Positions 11,363 to 19,824 of a stretch of 64,000 nucleotides of DNA are shown piece by piece. Position 1 is the first letter of the stretch, and every line of letters starts with the position of its first letter. The stretch covers positions 1,488,001 through 1,552,000 of the forward strand of contig NZ_CP039886.1 of NCBI RefSeq assembly GCF_005221285.1, in the 5' to 3' direction. The position numbers were made by a program, and so were the translations under genes. Under the pieces are notes generated by a model. The model was not told where the DNA came from. It did not search any database and saw only the letters and a list, made by a program, of their open reading frames with translations. Source of the stretch: Neisseria flavescens. GTDB taxonomy: Bacteria; Pseudomonadota; Gammaproteobacteria; Burkholderiales; Neisseriaceae.

Positions 11363-12685
11363 TTATTCTGCAGTAGCCGGTTTGGCCGCAGTTTTAATGG
11401 TTAAGGTCAACGCGGCGGCAATGGCGAGGAAAACACCGGCAAAAGTCATCGCGTTGGCAGGGTTTGAACCCAAGAAGGTTTTGTACACCCAGCCGAAAGA
11501 TACGGTTTCAATCAGCATTGGAACCACAATCATCATGTTCACAATACCCATGTACACGCCGTAACGTTCTTTCGGAATAGAGCCGACCACAATCATAAAC
11601 GGCACACCCATCATACTTGCCCAACCGACACCGAAACCAATCATCGGCGCAAACATCAGGTATTTATTGCCGATGTGCGGAATGGTGAGCAAGGCCAGCG
11701 CGGCAAGGGTTACGGCAAAGGCGTGGACATATTTGGCGGCATATTTGCGCGCCATCCACATCAGGCCGAAGGCGGAGATAAAGGTTACAACGTTGTAGAA
11801 ACCGTTTACCAAACCGGTCCATGCCACCGCTTGACTATACGCTTCGGTATTTTCAACAGTCGAATCCCAAACAGATTGGACGATACTGTGGGAAATATAT
11901 TGCCAGTAGATAAAGAGCGCGTACCATTGGAAGAGATACACCAAAGCCAGTTGCCACAAGGCAGTCGGCATTTCGCGTATAGCAACGATAATATCTTTAA
12001 CAGCATGAGCCGGACCGCTTGGTTGCGCCTTAATAGCCGCCATTTCTTCAGGACTAGGCTCGTGTTCGGATGTCGATAAAACAGTAACCAAAACCGAACC
12101 GATAGAGCAAACCGCACCAATATAGAAGGAGCCGAATACCCAATATGGGATACCCGCTTCGGAAGTTTGTTTCAACCAACCGATTTGCTGGAAGATATAG
12201 AGGGAAACGTTGGCCAGGGTAATACCCAAACCGGTAAACACAGACTGCATCAAGAAACCGGTAGATTGCTGATGTTCAGGAACCGTATCGGCAATAAAGG
12301 CACGGAAAGGTTCCATTGCAGTGTTGTTACTGATGTCCAAGAGCCACAGCAGTAATACGGCCACCCACAATGCGGTAACGTGCGGATAGATAAAGAGACA
12401 GAGGCTGCAACCGATGGCGCCGATCAAGAAATACGGGCGGCGGCGACCCAATCCCGGCACCCAAGTGCGGTCACTCATCGCACCAATCATCGGCTGCACC
12501 AGCAAACCGGTAATCGGGCCTGCCATATTCAAAATCGGCAACTGGCTCGGATCGGCATGAAGAAAGCTGAAAATCGGATTAATCGCAGTTTGCTGCAACC
12601 CGAAGCTATATTGAATACCGAAGAAACCAAAGTTCATCAGCATAATCTGGCGAAGTGTCATCGCCACTTGTGGGGAGATTTTCAT
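11363..12685 (-). CDS. MFS sugar transporter
   Basis: A 440-residue membrane protein with about 12 hydrophobic segments. The motif GAMSDRTWVPGLGRRRPYFLIG after the second or third segment is the signature loop of sugar:cation symporters related to the SLC45/GPH group. Neisseria carries a related permease beside maltose-metabolism genes. The neighbouring LacI-type regulator and pgi suggest an alpha-glucoside such as maltose as substrate, but no phosphorylase gene is in the window, so the substrate is inference. The regulator gene lies upstream on the same strand, about 200 bases away. Confidence 0.8.
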   Translation of the reverse strand: MKISPQVAMTLRQIMLMNFGFFGIQYSFGLQQTAINPIFSFLHADPSQLPILNMAGPITGLLVQPMIGAMSDRTWVPGLGRRRPYFLIGAIGCSLCLFIYPHVTALWVAVLLLWLLDISNNTAMEPFRAFIADTVPEHQQSTGFLMQSVFTGLGITLANVSLYIFQQIGWLKQTSEAGIPYWVFGSFYIGAVCSIGSVLVTVLSTSEHEPSPEEMAAIKAQPSGPAHAVKDIIVAIREMPTALWQLALVYLFQWYALFIYWQYISHSIVQSVWDSTVENTEAYSQAVAWTGLVNGFYNVVTFISAFGLMWMARKYAAKYVHAFAVTLAALALLTIPHIGNKYLMFAPMIGFGVGWASMMGVPFMIVVGSIPKERYGVYMGIVNMMIVVPMLIETVSFGWVYKTFLGSNPANAMTFAGVFLAIAAALTLTIKTAAKPATAE

Positions 12686-12882
12686 ATGAAGGCTACTCCT
12701 GGGTAATAAACTATGGAAACAACAAACTCCAATTTCAGCGGTATGACGCTTTTATTATATTTGGGCTGCCCTTTTTACTGAGGCAACTCCGTTTTCAGGC
12801 GGCCTTTATTTTGACCGTTTGCATGATTCTTATTTTGATGTGTGTTTGTATTGTTTAGAGTTTATTTTCAGGCCGTCTGAAA

Positions 12883-13926
12883 CTATTTATTAATCACAGA
12901 CTGACGCCAGATGGTTTCCCCCACGACCTTGACCGGCTGAACCGAGCCTGCCGGGTATTCAATGTGTTGAAACAGCAAATCCGCCGCCATCTCGCCCATG
13001 CGCAAATAGGGCAACTCTGTACTGGTCAACGGCGGAAACAGCGTCTCCGCAATCGCACTGTGGTTATCATATCCGGCAACCGAAACCTGCTCGGGAACCC
13101 GTACGCCGCGTGTCCTCAAAATCCCGTACACGCGCACTGCCATTTCATCGTTGCCGCAGCAAATTACCGTCGGTGGAAGCGGCAAAGACAGCAGCTTCAA
13201 AATAGCCGAAATCAAAGACCCGCTGTCGTTGCTGAAGTCAGGATAGCCAGTTTGCACCAAATCAGGATCGAAAACAATATCCGCATCAGCCAAAGCACGG
13301 CGGTATCCGGCCAATCTCAAACGCGTTGCTTCTACGCCCGGTTGCAAAGTCACATAAGCAATCCGTTTGTGTCCGCTTTGGATAATCCGGCGCACCAAGC
13401 CATACCGCCCTGCTTCATCGTCCGGCAAAACCGCAGGCGTACCCGCCGAATCAAAGCAGTTGACCAACACCATCGGGCAACGGTTGGGTACTTCCGGCAG
13501 CAATACTTCCTGATGGAAACCTGCCACATATAAAATCCCCTCGGCACGATGTTCCATAAAGGTACGAATCAACGGTTCCATCTGACCGGGCTGACCCGGC
13601 TTATTGTCGATGTCGGCAATCATCAAAATCTTGCCTTGTGCGCGAATCTGCTGCTGAATGCCCTTAATCAAGAACATATCCGGTATACCGTGTCCGCCCG
13701 TATTTTCGCCCGTCCGCGAAATGGCGCCGGTAATCAGACCGACCAATCCGGAACGGTGTGACCGCATAATCCGCGCTGCAGAAGACGGGATATAGCCCAA
13801 AGCAGCAATTGCTGTTTCTACTTTGGAACGGGTTTTATTACTGACCGGCGCATCGCCGTTAATCACCCGGCTGACCGTCTTGGGAGATACCCCGGCATAA
13901 GCAGCGACATCATAAATTGTAGCCAT
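12883..13926 (-). CDS. LacI-family transcriptional regulator of sugar use
   Basis: The N-terminus MATIYDVAAYAGVSPKTVSRVIN is a classic LacI helix-turn-helix, followed by the hinge helix (SSAARIMRSHRSG). A periplasmic-binding-protein-like effector domain follows to the end (347 residues from the ATG at 13926). An ATG seven codons upstream is in frame but would only add residues before the conserved start. It is divergent from pgi (252 bases between) and precedes the transporter, so it probably controls one or both. I could not pick out a convincing operator. Effector unknown; maltose or a derivative is a guess from context. Confidence 0.9.
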   Translation of the reverse strand: MATIYDVAAYAGVSPKTVSRVINGDAPVSNKTRSKVETAIAALGYIPSSAARIMRSHRSGLVGLITGAISRTGENTGGHGIPDMFLIKGIQQQIRAQGKILMIADIDNKPGQPGQMEPLIRTFMEHRAEGILYVAGFHQEVLLPEVPNRCPMVLVNCFDSAGTPAVLPDDEAGRYGLVRRIIQSGHKRIAYVTLQPGVEATRLRLAGYRRALADADIVFDPDLVQTGYPDFSNDSGSLISAILKLLSLPLPPTVICCGNDEMAVRVYGILRTRGVRVPEQVSVAGYDNHSAIAETLFPPLTSTELPYLRMGEMAADLLFQHIEYPAGSVQPVKVVGETIWRQSVINK

Positions 13927-14178
13927 CTTACGGACCTGCCCCGACAAGATTTCAATAATGTTACATAGGATAACACAGCAGACATCGGTGTCATACCCCC
14001 CTTTTTTACAGAAGCTTGATGATAATCAACCGTTTCTATTACATTTTGCATACATTTCTTAAACAAAACCGCCCCTGCCACCTCCCAAAAGTTGTCCAAA
14101 TTTGTTAAACTACAAACAACTACAAAAAGCAGAAAATAGATACCCTGCTTGTTTACCGTTACATATTAAGGAAACGAG

Positions 14179-15819
14179 ATGTCCGCATACTCAGACGCAT
14201 GGCAGGCCTTGGAAGCCCATCATGCCGATACTCGACACGTTACCCTGCGCGAACGCTTCGCAGCAGATGCCGAACGTTTCAATAATATGCACGAAATTCT
14301 GCACGGTTTGTTATTTGATTACAGTAAAAACCGCCTAGATGAAAACACCCTTGATTTATTGTGCCAACTGGCCGAAGCAGCCGATTTGCCACAATATATG
14401 CAGGCCATGAGCAGCGGTGAAAAAATCAACACCAGCGAACACCGCGCCGTACTCCACACCGCCCTGCGCCTGCCTGCCAATGCCAAACCTGTTTACGTTG
14501 ACGGCGAAAACATCGTGCCAAATGTTCATCACGAACTCAACCGCGCACTCGAGTTCGCACGCCAACTTTTAGACGGCACGCACGCAGGCATTACCGGCAA
14601 ACCGATTACCGACTTGGTTCACATCGGTATCGGCGGCTCCGATTTGGGTCCGCGCATGGCCACACAGGCGCTGCAGCCTTATTGGCAAAACATCCGCGTC
14701 CACTTTGTCAGCAACTCCGATGATGCCGACCTGACCCAAACCCTTCTCGGCCTCAATCCCGAAACCACCGTATTCAGCATTGCCAGCAAATCGTTCCGCA
14801 CACCGGAAACCCTGCTCAATACCTATGCGGCGCGTACTTGGTACCGAGATGCAGGTTTGCCCGATTCCGGCATCTACCGCCACTTCTGCGCCATTTCCGC
14901 CGATGTGGTCGCAGCCCCAAACTTCGGCATCTCCCCCGACAAAGTCTTCGCCATGTCCGACTGGGTCGGCGGCCGCTATTCCGTCTGGTCGCCCATCGGC
15001 CTGCCGCTGATGGTTGCCGTCGGCGAAAAAGCATTCCGCAAAATGCTGGCCGGCGCACACGCGATGGATACCCATTTCTTCGAAACACCATTCCGCCACA
15101 ACATTCCCGTCCTGATGGCGCTCATCAACGTTTGGTACAACAACTTCCAACATTCAGACGGCCAAACCGTTGTCCCATACAGCCACAACATGCGCCTCTT
15201 CACACCATGGCTCAACCAGCTTGATATGGAAAGCCTCGGCAAACAGCGTACTTCAGACGGCCAACCCGTTTCCTGCACCACCGGCGGCATTGTCTTCGGC
15301 GATGAAGGTGTCAACTGCCAACATGCCTACTTCCAGCTTCTGCACCAAGGCACGCGTCTGATTCCCGTCGACTTCATCGTCCCCATGACCACAGTCTACG
15401 GCAACCACCGCCAACACCGCTTTACCGTTGCCAATGCCTTCGCTCAAGCCGAAGCGCTGATGAAAGGCAAAACTTTGGACGAAGTGCAAATCGAATTGGC
15501 CGCCCTACCCCAAGAAGAACGCGACCGCCTTGCACCGCAAAAAGAATTCCCCGGCAACCGTCCGAGCAACAGCCTGCTCCTCGACAGCCTGACGCCTTTC
15601 AACCTCGGCATGCTGATGGCGGCTTACGAACATCGTACTTTCGTACAGGGCGTCATTTGGCGTATCAACCCCTTCGACCAATGGGGCGTGGAATACGGCA
15701 AAGAGCTGGCCAAAACCATCGAACCCGAACTCGAACGCGGCACGCCGGCACACGACAGCTCCACCAACGGTCTGATTGCCTTCTACCGCAACTGCAACGC
15801 AAGATCGAAGGCCGTCTGA
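14179..15819 (+). CDS. pgi: Glucose-6-phosphate isomerase
   Basis: Interconverts glucose-6-phosphate and fructose-6-phosphate. The 546-residue protein has the PGI signatures VHIGIGGSDLGPRMATQAL near residue 155, the serine-rich phosphate-binding stretch TVFSIASKSFRTPETL, and the C-terminal WGVEYGKELA and GLIAFYR motifs. The start has a good AAGGAAACGAG ribosome site. The last residues (SKAV) run into a DUS. It is divergent from the LacI-type regulator, so possibly sugar-responsive. Neisseria often have two pgi genes; only one is seen here. Confidence 0.95.
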   Translation: MSAYSDAWQALEAHHADTRHVTLRERFAADAERFNNMHEILHGLLFDYSKNRLDENTLDLLCQLAEAADLPQYMQAMSSGEKINTSEHRAVLHTALRLPANAKPVYVDGENIVPNVHHELNRALEFARQLLDGTHAGITGKPITDLVHIGIGGSDLGPRMATQALQPYWQNIRVHFVSNSDDADLTQTLLGLNPETTVFSIASKSFRTPETLLNTYAARTWYRDAGLPDSGIYRHFCAISADVVAAPNFGISPDKVFAMSDWVGGRYSVWSPIGLPLMVAVGEKAFRKMLAGAHAMDTHFFETPFRHNIPVLMALINVWYNNFQHSDGQTVVPYSHNMRLFTPWLNQLDMESLGKQRTSDGQPVSCTTGGIVFGDEGVNCQHAYFQLLHQGTRLIPVDFIVPMTTVYGNHRQHRFTVANAFAQAEALMKGKTLDEVQIELAALPQEERDRLAPQKEFPGNRPSNSLLLDSLTPFNLGMLMAAYEHRTFVQGVIWRINPFDQWGVEYGKELAKTIEPELERGTPAHDSSTNGLIAFYRNCNARSKAV

Positions 15820-15826
15820 AAATAAA

Positions 15827-15868
15827 ATGCCCGTAAGACAAGCATATCTGCCTGTCTTACGGGCATTT
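15827..15868 (+). terminator. Strong hairpin after pgi
   Basis: ATGCCCGTAAGACA pairs with TGTCTTACGGGCAT, a 14-base perfect stem directly after the pgi stop. Confidence 0.85.
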
Positions 15869-16006
15869 CAAAACCTAATCGGCGGTAAGAATGAACCGTT
15901 ATTGTTGAAAAATCTACTGGTTAACTTCAATCAGGGAAAGCATGAAGAAGTTAGGAAGTTGGTTGGAGAGTTGATTAGGGTAGATTTTATTCAAATGAAA
16001 GACTAG
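15866..16006 (+). pseudogene. Possible toxin C-terminal tail, orphan fragment
   Basis: An open frame with no plausible start of its own begins in the pgi terminator and encodes about 46 residues (GGKNEPLLLKNLL, then QGKHEEVRKLVGELIRVDF, ending MKD). It has lower GC than pgi and ends three bases before a small membrane-protein gene. A charged helical tail followed at once by a small gene resembles the tail of a polymorphic toxin with its immunity gene (MafB or CdiA cassettes). I see no homology that proves this. Confidence 0.35.
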
Positions 16007-16009
16007 GCT

Positions 16010-16219
16010 ATGAAATCAAAATTTGTGTATAAGTTACTGGTAATTTCAAAGTACCTGTATATTTTAATTTGTATATCAATACCAATCGTTTTTATTTCTG
16101 AAAGCTACCAAGGAGATAATGTTGATTTTATGATTTATATTCATGCTTTTATTATTTTTTCCATATTGGGTGTATTGGCTCAATATTCTATATCTAATTT
16201 TTTTGAAAAGGAAAAATAA
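16010..16219 (+). CDS. Small two-helix membrane protein, possible immunity protein
   Basis: A 69-residue protein with two hydrophobic helices (LVISKYLYILICISIPIVF and MIYIHAFIIFSILGVLAQY) and a charged C-terminus. It is AT-rich compared with pgi and starts three bases after the preceding fragment's stop, an arrangement typical of toxin-immunity tails. Function unknown. It could also be a chance survivor of an acquired island, because the next sequence is the bioA remnant, starting three bases after its stop. Confidence 0.45.
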   Translation: MKSKFVYKLLVISKYLYILICISIPIVFISESYQGDNVDFMIYIHAFIIFSILGVLAQYSISNFFEKEK

Positions 16220-16221
16220 AA

Positions 16222-16618
16222 GGTGCGGGTGGTATGTATTTTTATTCGCCAACTTATTTAGTGAAAGCGCAAGCACTTTGTAAACAATATGGCGTTTTGC
16301 TGATTTTTGATGAAATCGCTACGGGATTTGGTCGAACAGGGAAATTATTTGCAGCTGAACATGCAGGCATTTCGCCAGATATTAGCTGAAAAAGATTATG
16401 TCAAAGAAGTTCGCGTATTAGGGGCGATTGGGGTGGTTGAAATGAAAAGTGCGGTAAATATGAAAACTTTAGTCCCACGTTTTGTGGAACAAGGTGTTTG
16501 GATTCGACCTTTCGGAAAATTGGTTTATGTGATGCCACCATTTGTGATTAAAGATGATGAACTTCAGAAATTAACGGAAGGCATGATTTTGGCTTTAACG
16601 CAGGAATATGAACATTAG
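16222..16618 (+). pseudogene. bioA: Remnant of bioA (DAPA aminotransferase), internally deleted
   Basis: The first part encodes GAGGMYFYSPTYL, then LLIFDEIATGFGRTGKLF and HAGISPDI. This is the PLP-binding middle of adenosylmethionine-8-amino-7-oxononanoate aminotransferase. At about 16386 the sequence jumps, out of frame, to the C-terminal part (LAEKDYVKEVRVLGAIGVVEM to the end at 16618). The N-terminal half and the segment with the catalytic lysine are missing, so no enzyme can be made. The C-terminal part contains a perfect Haemophilus uptake signal (16447-16455). It lies just upstream of bioF in the order seen in Haemophilus-type bio clusters. Confidence 0.85.
16447..16455 (+). repeat. Haemophilus-type uptake signal core
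   Basis: AAGTGCGGT, the 9-base core of the Pasteurellaceae uptake signal, inside the bioA remnant. Confidence 0.8.
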
Positions 16619-16626
16619 GATGAAAA

Positions 16627-17769
16627 ATGGATGCTTTCAAACAGCAACTGGAACAGCTTAGCGCGCAAAATCAATATCGTTCGATTCCGGATTTAATTCA
16701 TCAAGGGCGGTATATTACGCGGGAAAACCGCAAAATGTTGAATATGTCATCTAATGATTATTTGGGTTTGGCATCAGATGAACATTTGCGCCGGTCTTTT
16801 TTGCAGCAATACGGCGGTAATTTTCCCTCTTTTACCAGTTCTTCATCGCGTTTATTAACGGGCAACTTTCCTATTTATACCGATCTTGAGCAGCTTGTCG
16901 CACAACGTTTCAAACGGGAAAGCGCGTTATTGTTCAACAGCGGCTATCACGCCAATCTCGGTATTTTGCCTGCTTTGACGACGACGAAAAGTTTGATTTT
17001 GGCAGATAAATTCGTTCACGCCAGTATGATTGACGGCATTCGTTTAAGCCAATGTGAATTCTTTCGTTATCGTCATAATGATTATGAACATTTGAAAAAT
17101 CTGCTTGAAAAAAACGTCGGAAAATTTGACCGCACTTTTATCGTTACCGAATCTGTTTTCAGTATGGACGGCGATGTGGCGGATTTGAAACAGCTTGTCC
17201 AATTAAAAAAACAGTTTCCCAATACTTATCTTTATGTGGATGAAGCCCACGCAATCGGTGTTTATGGGCAAAACGGATTGGGGATTGCCGAACGGGATAA
17301 TCTGATTGCCGAGATTGATTTATTGGTCGGCACTTTCGGTAAAGCCTTAGCCTCGGTGGGGGCGTATGCCGTCTGCAACCAAGTATTGAAAGAATGTTTG
17401 ATTAATCAAATGCGCCCATTGATTTTTTCAACCGCATTGCCGCCGTTTAATGTGGCTTGGACTTATTTTATTTTTGAACGATTGCCGCAATTCTCAAAAG
17501 AAAGAAGCCGTCTTGAGCAGTTAAGTGCATTTTTACGCCAAGAAGTGGAACACAGAACGCAAATAATGCCGAGCCAAACTTGCATCGTTCCCTATATTTT
17601 AGGCGAGAACGAAGCAACCCTTACTAAGGCGAAAGATCTGCAAGAGCAAGGTTATTATTGCCTGCCCATCAGACCGCCGACAGTACCAAAAGGTACATCC
17701 AGAATACGATTGTCTTTGACGGCAGATATGACAACGGATGAAGTGCGGCAGTTTGCGGCGTGCCTGTAA
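16627..17769 (+). CDS. bioF: 8-amino-7-oxononanoate synthase (biotin synthesis)
   Basis: Condenses pimeloyl-ACP with L-alanine, a PLP-dependent decarboxylative step at the start of biotin ring assembly. The 380-residue protein has SSNDYLGLA near 41, NSGYHAN near 104, the PLP-contacting DEAHAIGVYG at 205-214, and the Schiff-base lysine Lys239 in GTFGKALAS. It is translated from an ATG preceded by AGGA, and starts 8 bases after the bioA remnant. It contains a perfect Haemophilus uptake signal at 17129-17137, no complete Neisseria DUS, and visibly lower GC than flanking genes, all pointing to a Pasteurellaceae origin. Confidence 0.94.
   Translation: MDAFKQQLEQLSAQNQYRSIPDLIHQGRYITRENRKMLNMSSNDYLGLASDEHLRRSFLQQYGGNFPSFTSSSSRLLTGNFPIYTDLEQLVAQRFKRESALLFNSGYHANLGILPALTTTKSLILADKFVHASMIDGIRLSQCEFFRYRHNDYEHLKNLLEKNVGKFDRTFIVTESVFSMDGDVADLKQLVQLKKQFPNTYLYVDEAHAIGVYGQNGLGIAERDNLIAEIDLLVGTFGKALASVGAYAVCNQVLKECLINQMRPLIFSTALPPFNVAWTYFIFERLPQFSKERSRLEQLSAFLRQEVEHRTQIMPSQTCIVPYILGENEATLTKAKDLQEQGYYCLPIRPPTVPKGTSRIRLSLTADMTTDEVRQFAACL
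17129..17137 (-). repeat. Haemophilus-type uptake signal core in bioF
   Basis: ACCGCACTT, the complement of AAGTGCGGT, followed by TT as in the extended Haemophilus consensus. Confidence 0.8.
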
Positions 17770-17778
17770 GGATATGAT

Positions 17779-18426
17779 ATGAAAACAAAATTTTACAATC
17801 ATCAAGGCGAACATTTAATCCTGTATTTTGCAGGTTGGGGAACGCCGCCCGATGCTGTAAATCATCTGATTTTGCCGGAAAATCACGATTTATTGATTTG
17901 CTATGATTATCAAGATTTAAATTTGGATTTTGATTTTTCCGCCTATCGGCACATCCGTTTGGTGGCGTGGTCAATGGGCGTTTGGGCGGCAGAGAGGGCA
18001 TTGCAAGGAATAAGATTAACATCCGCAACGGCAGTGAATGGCACAGGTTTGCCCTGTGATGACAATTTTGGCATTCCTGACACTATTTTTAAAGCGACAC
18101 TGGACAATCTCACAGAAAATACCCGTTTAAAATTTGAACGCAGAATCTGTGGCGATAAAGCATCTTTTGAACGTTACCAACTATTTTCCGCCCGTCCGTT
18201 TGACGAAATTCATCAAGAACTTACCGCACTTTTTGCAATAATCGGGCAAGATAGGCGTACAGATTTGATCCGCTGGACAAACGCCTTAATCGGTTCGCAG
18301 GATAAAATTTTTATGCCCGCCAACCAATACCGGTATTGGACACCGCGTTGCACGGTTCGAGAAACAGACGGCGGACATTACCTGTTTTCAAGATTCACCC
18401 ATTGGCCGGCACTATGGAATCACTGA
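17779..18426 (+). CDS. bioG: Pimeloyl-ACP methyl ester esterase BioG
   Basis: BioG removes the methyl ester from pimeloyl-ACP, ending the disguised fatty-acid route that BioC begins. It replaces BioH in some bacteria. The 215-residue protein (DUF452 family) starts with an FAGWGTPP oxyanion-type motif, and has the nucleophile Ser65 in AWSMGVW and a late histidine in TDGGHYLF. AAGGA lies just before the start. It is 9 bases after bioF and overlaps bioC by 13 bases. A perfect Haemophilus uptake signal lies at 18223-18231. Confidence 0.92.
   Translation: MKTKFYNHQGEHLILYFAGWGTPPDAVNHLILPENHDLLICYDYQDLNLDFDFSAYRHIRLVAWSMGVWAAERALQGIRLTSATAVNGTGLPCDDNFGIPDTIFKATLDNLTENTRLKFERRICGDKASFERYQLFSARPFDEIHQELTALFAIIGQDRRTDLIRWTNALIGSQDKIFMPANQYRYWTPRCTVRETDGGHYLFSRFTHWPALWNH
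18223..18231 (-). repeat. Haemophilus-type uptake signal core in bioG
   Basis: ACCGCACTT followed by TTT, a third perfect copy within about 1.8 kb. Confidence 0.8.
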
Positions 18427-19196
18427 CTGCCATAAATAAATCGCGCATTCGGCAGGCTTTCCAAAAAGCATTAAACGATTATGACCGGCACGCCTTAATC
18501 CAACAGCAAATGACGATTAATTTAATGGCGCATTTGCAAGATTATTTACCGGATATGCCATTAGAGAACGTGTTGGAATTGGGCTGCGGTTCGGGAATGT
18601 TGAGTGCCTTGCTGCAAAAACAGATTTCAGCGGATTATTGGTTATTTAATGATTTGTGCGATGTGCAGCCCCAACTGTCTGAAAAACTGCCGCAATCCTT
18701 TGATTTTTATTGCGGCGATGCGGAAAACTTTCCTTTTCAACGACAATTTGACTTAATCGCAAGCGCATCCGCCGTGCAATGGTTCCACCAACCCGAGGCT
18801 TTTATCGCCCATTGCAAAACAGGTTTGAAAACAAACGGATTATTGGCGGTTGCAAGCTTTGGCGAAGACAATTTAAAAGAAGTCCGCCAGATTACAAATA
18901 TAGGCTTAAATTACCCGACTTTATCCCAATGGCAGGCTTGGTTGGCCAAAGATTTTGAGCTTTTATGGTGTGAGGATTTTAAGGCAATACTAGACTTTGA
19001 TACGCCGTCAGATGTACTCAAACACCTTAAATATACAGGCGTAACAGCCACGAACCAAAAAAACTGGACAAGAAAAAATCTCAATGGATTTATTGGCGAT
19101 TACTTGTCGGCGTTCAGTATGCCGTCGGGCAAAGTGCGCCTGACTTATCATCCGTTATTTTTTATCGCGCGCTATTCTGCGGCGGGCAGGCAATAA
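18414..19196 (+). CDS. bioC: Malonyl-ACP O-methyltransferase BioC
   Basis: Methylates malonyl-ACP so that the fatty-acid machinery can build pimeloyl-ACP for biotin. It has SAM-binding motif I VLELGCGSGMLS near residue 58, and later motifs in FYCGDAENFPF and DLIASASAVQWFHQ, which is characteristic of BioC. I start it at the ATG at 18414 (MESLTAINKSRIRQAFQKA), where family similarity begins. The longer frame from 18336 would run deep into bioG. Its 13-base overlap with bioG implies translational coupling. Confidence 0.92.
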   Translation: MESLTAINKSRIRQAFQKALNDYDRHALIQQQMTINLMAHLQDYLPDMPLENVLELGCGSGMLSALLQKQISADYWLFNDLCDVQPQLSEKLPQSFDFYCGDAENFPFQRQFDLIASASAVQWFHQPEAFIAHCKTGLKTNGLLAVASFGEDNLKEVRQITNIGLNYPTLSQWQAWLAKDFELLWCEDFKAILDFDTPSDVLKHLKYTGVTATNQKNWTRKNLNGFIGDYLSAFSMPSGKVRLTYHPLFFIARYSAAGRQ

Positions 19197-19204
19197 GGCG
19201 GCTT

Positions 19205-19567
19205 ATGGGCAAAGTTATTTTTATCATGATTGAACTATCCATTGAGGATCTGGAGCTAATTTATGGAGGAGGCTTAGGAGAGAGAATCCTTCAAGGAGGA
19301 GCAAATGGTGCATAAATAGGAGGATCAATTGGTGCAGGTATTGGTCTGGGTGTCGGTATAGCTTTTGGTAGTATTCCTGCCGGACCGGCTATTATTGCCT
19401 TTGGCACAGCTGGTGCTGCTGTGGGTGCTGTAACTGGTATGGGTGTTGCAGCATATGAGTATTACCAAGAAACTCAGCCTAAAGGGACAGTAACGGTCGG
19501 TCCGATTTCTGCTTTTGCTGTGGACAAATCAGGAAACGGCTACACTGACGGCACAAATTACCACTGA
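19205..19567 (+). pseudogene. Double-glycine-leader bacteriocin precursor with a premature stop
   Basis: From ATG 19205 (or 19226) the frame reads MIELSIEDLELIYGG, the acidic/hydrophobic spacing and GG end of class II bacteriocin and microcin leaders cut by C39-peptidase exporters. After GG comes GLGERILQ and GGANGA, then a TAA at 19313-19315. The same frame continues for 83 codons with a glycine-zipper hydrophobic core (GGSIGAGIGLGVGIAFG, then AGAAVGAVTGMGVAA) and a polar tail ending at TGA 19565. One nonsense codon thus splits an otherwise intact precursor of about 120 residues. AAGGCGG before 19205 is a fair ribosome site. The stub at 19628 supports the reading. Confidence 0.65.
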
Positions 19568-19627
19568 TATTTCTCATCGTTCAAACGATCTCTAGGGGTC
19601 GTCTGAAACTTTCTTAACTTCAATTTT

Positions 19628-19717
19628 ATGAATACACCCAAGCAACCCTTCTTCCGTCCTGAAGTCTCCGTTGCCCGCCAAACCAGTTGTTCCAACAAAA
19701 GGCCGTCTGAAACTTAA
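19628..19717 (+). pseudogene. 5' stub of a HlyD-type secretion adaptor gene
   Basis: ATG at 19628 encodes MNTPKQPFFRPEVSVARQT and then runs into a DUS pair and stops after 29 codons. The FFRPEVSVARQ start resembles the N-terminus of HlyD/CvaA-like periplasmic adaptors that export double-glycine bacteriocins (commonly FR-E---R). If so, the transport gene was deleted except for its first about 19 codons, with the junction at the terminator. The match is short, so confidence is moderate to low. It sits 61 bases after the precursor pseudogene. Confidence 0.45.
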
Positions 19718-19742
19718 TTTGTCAAAGTTTCAGACGGCCTTT
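19697..19742. terminator. Inverted DUS pair after the bacteriocin remnant
   Basis: AAAAGGCCGTCTGAAACTT pairs with AAGTTTCAGACGGCCTTTT. It bounds the accessory island on its right side and forms the deletion junction of the adaptor stub. Confidence 0.8.
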
Positions 19743-19824
19743 ATTCAATAAAGATAGCAGAAGTTCATTCGCCATATCCCCCATCTTTGCTACAATATCC
19801 CTTTCCTTTTTTATTGATTCCACT

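Noticed and set aside
13927..14178. LacI-type operator between the regulator and pgi
   Set aside because: I looked for a symmetric site around CG with the usual half-sites and found nothing convincing; motif search in relatives would be needed.
14569..15153. Minus-strand frame of 194 codons opposite pgi
   Set aside because: Shadow of pgi; no ribosome site or motif.
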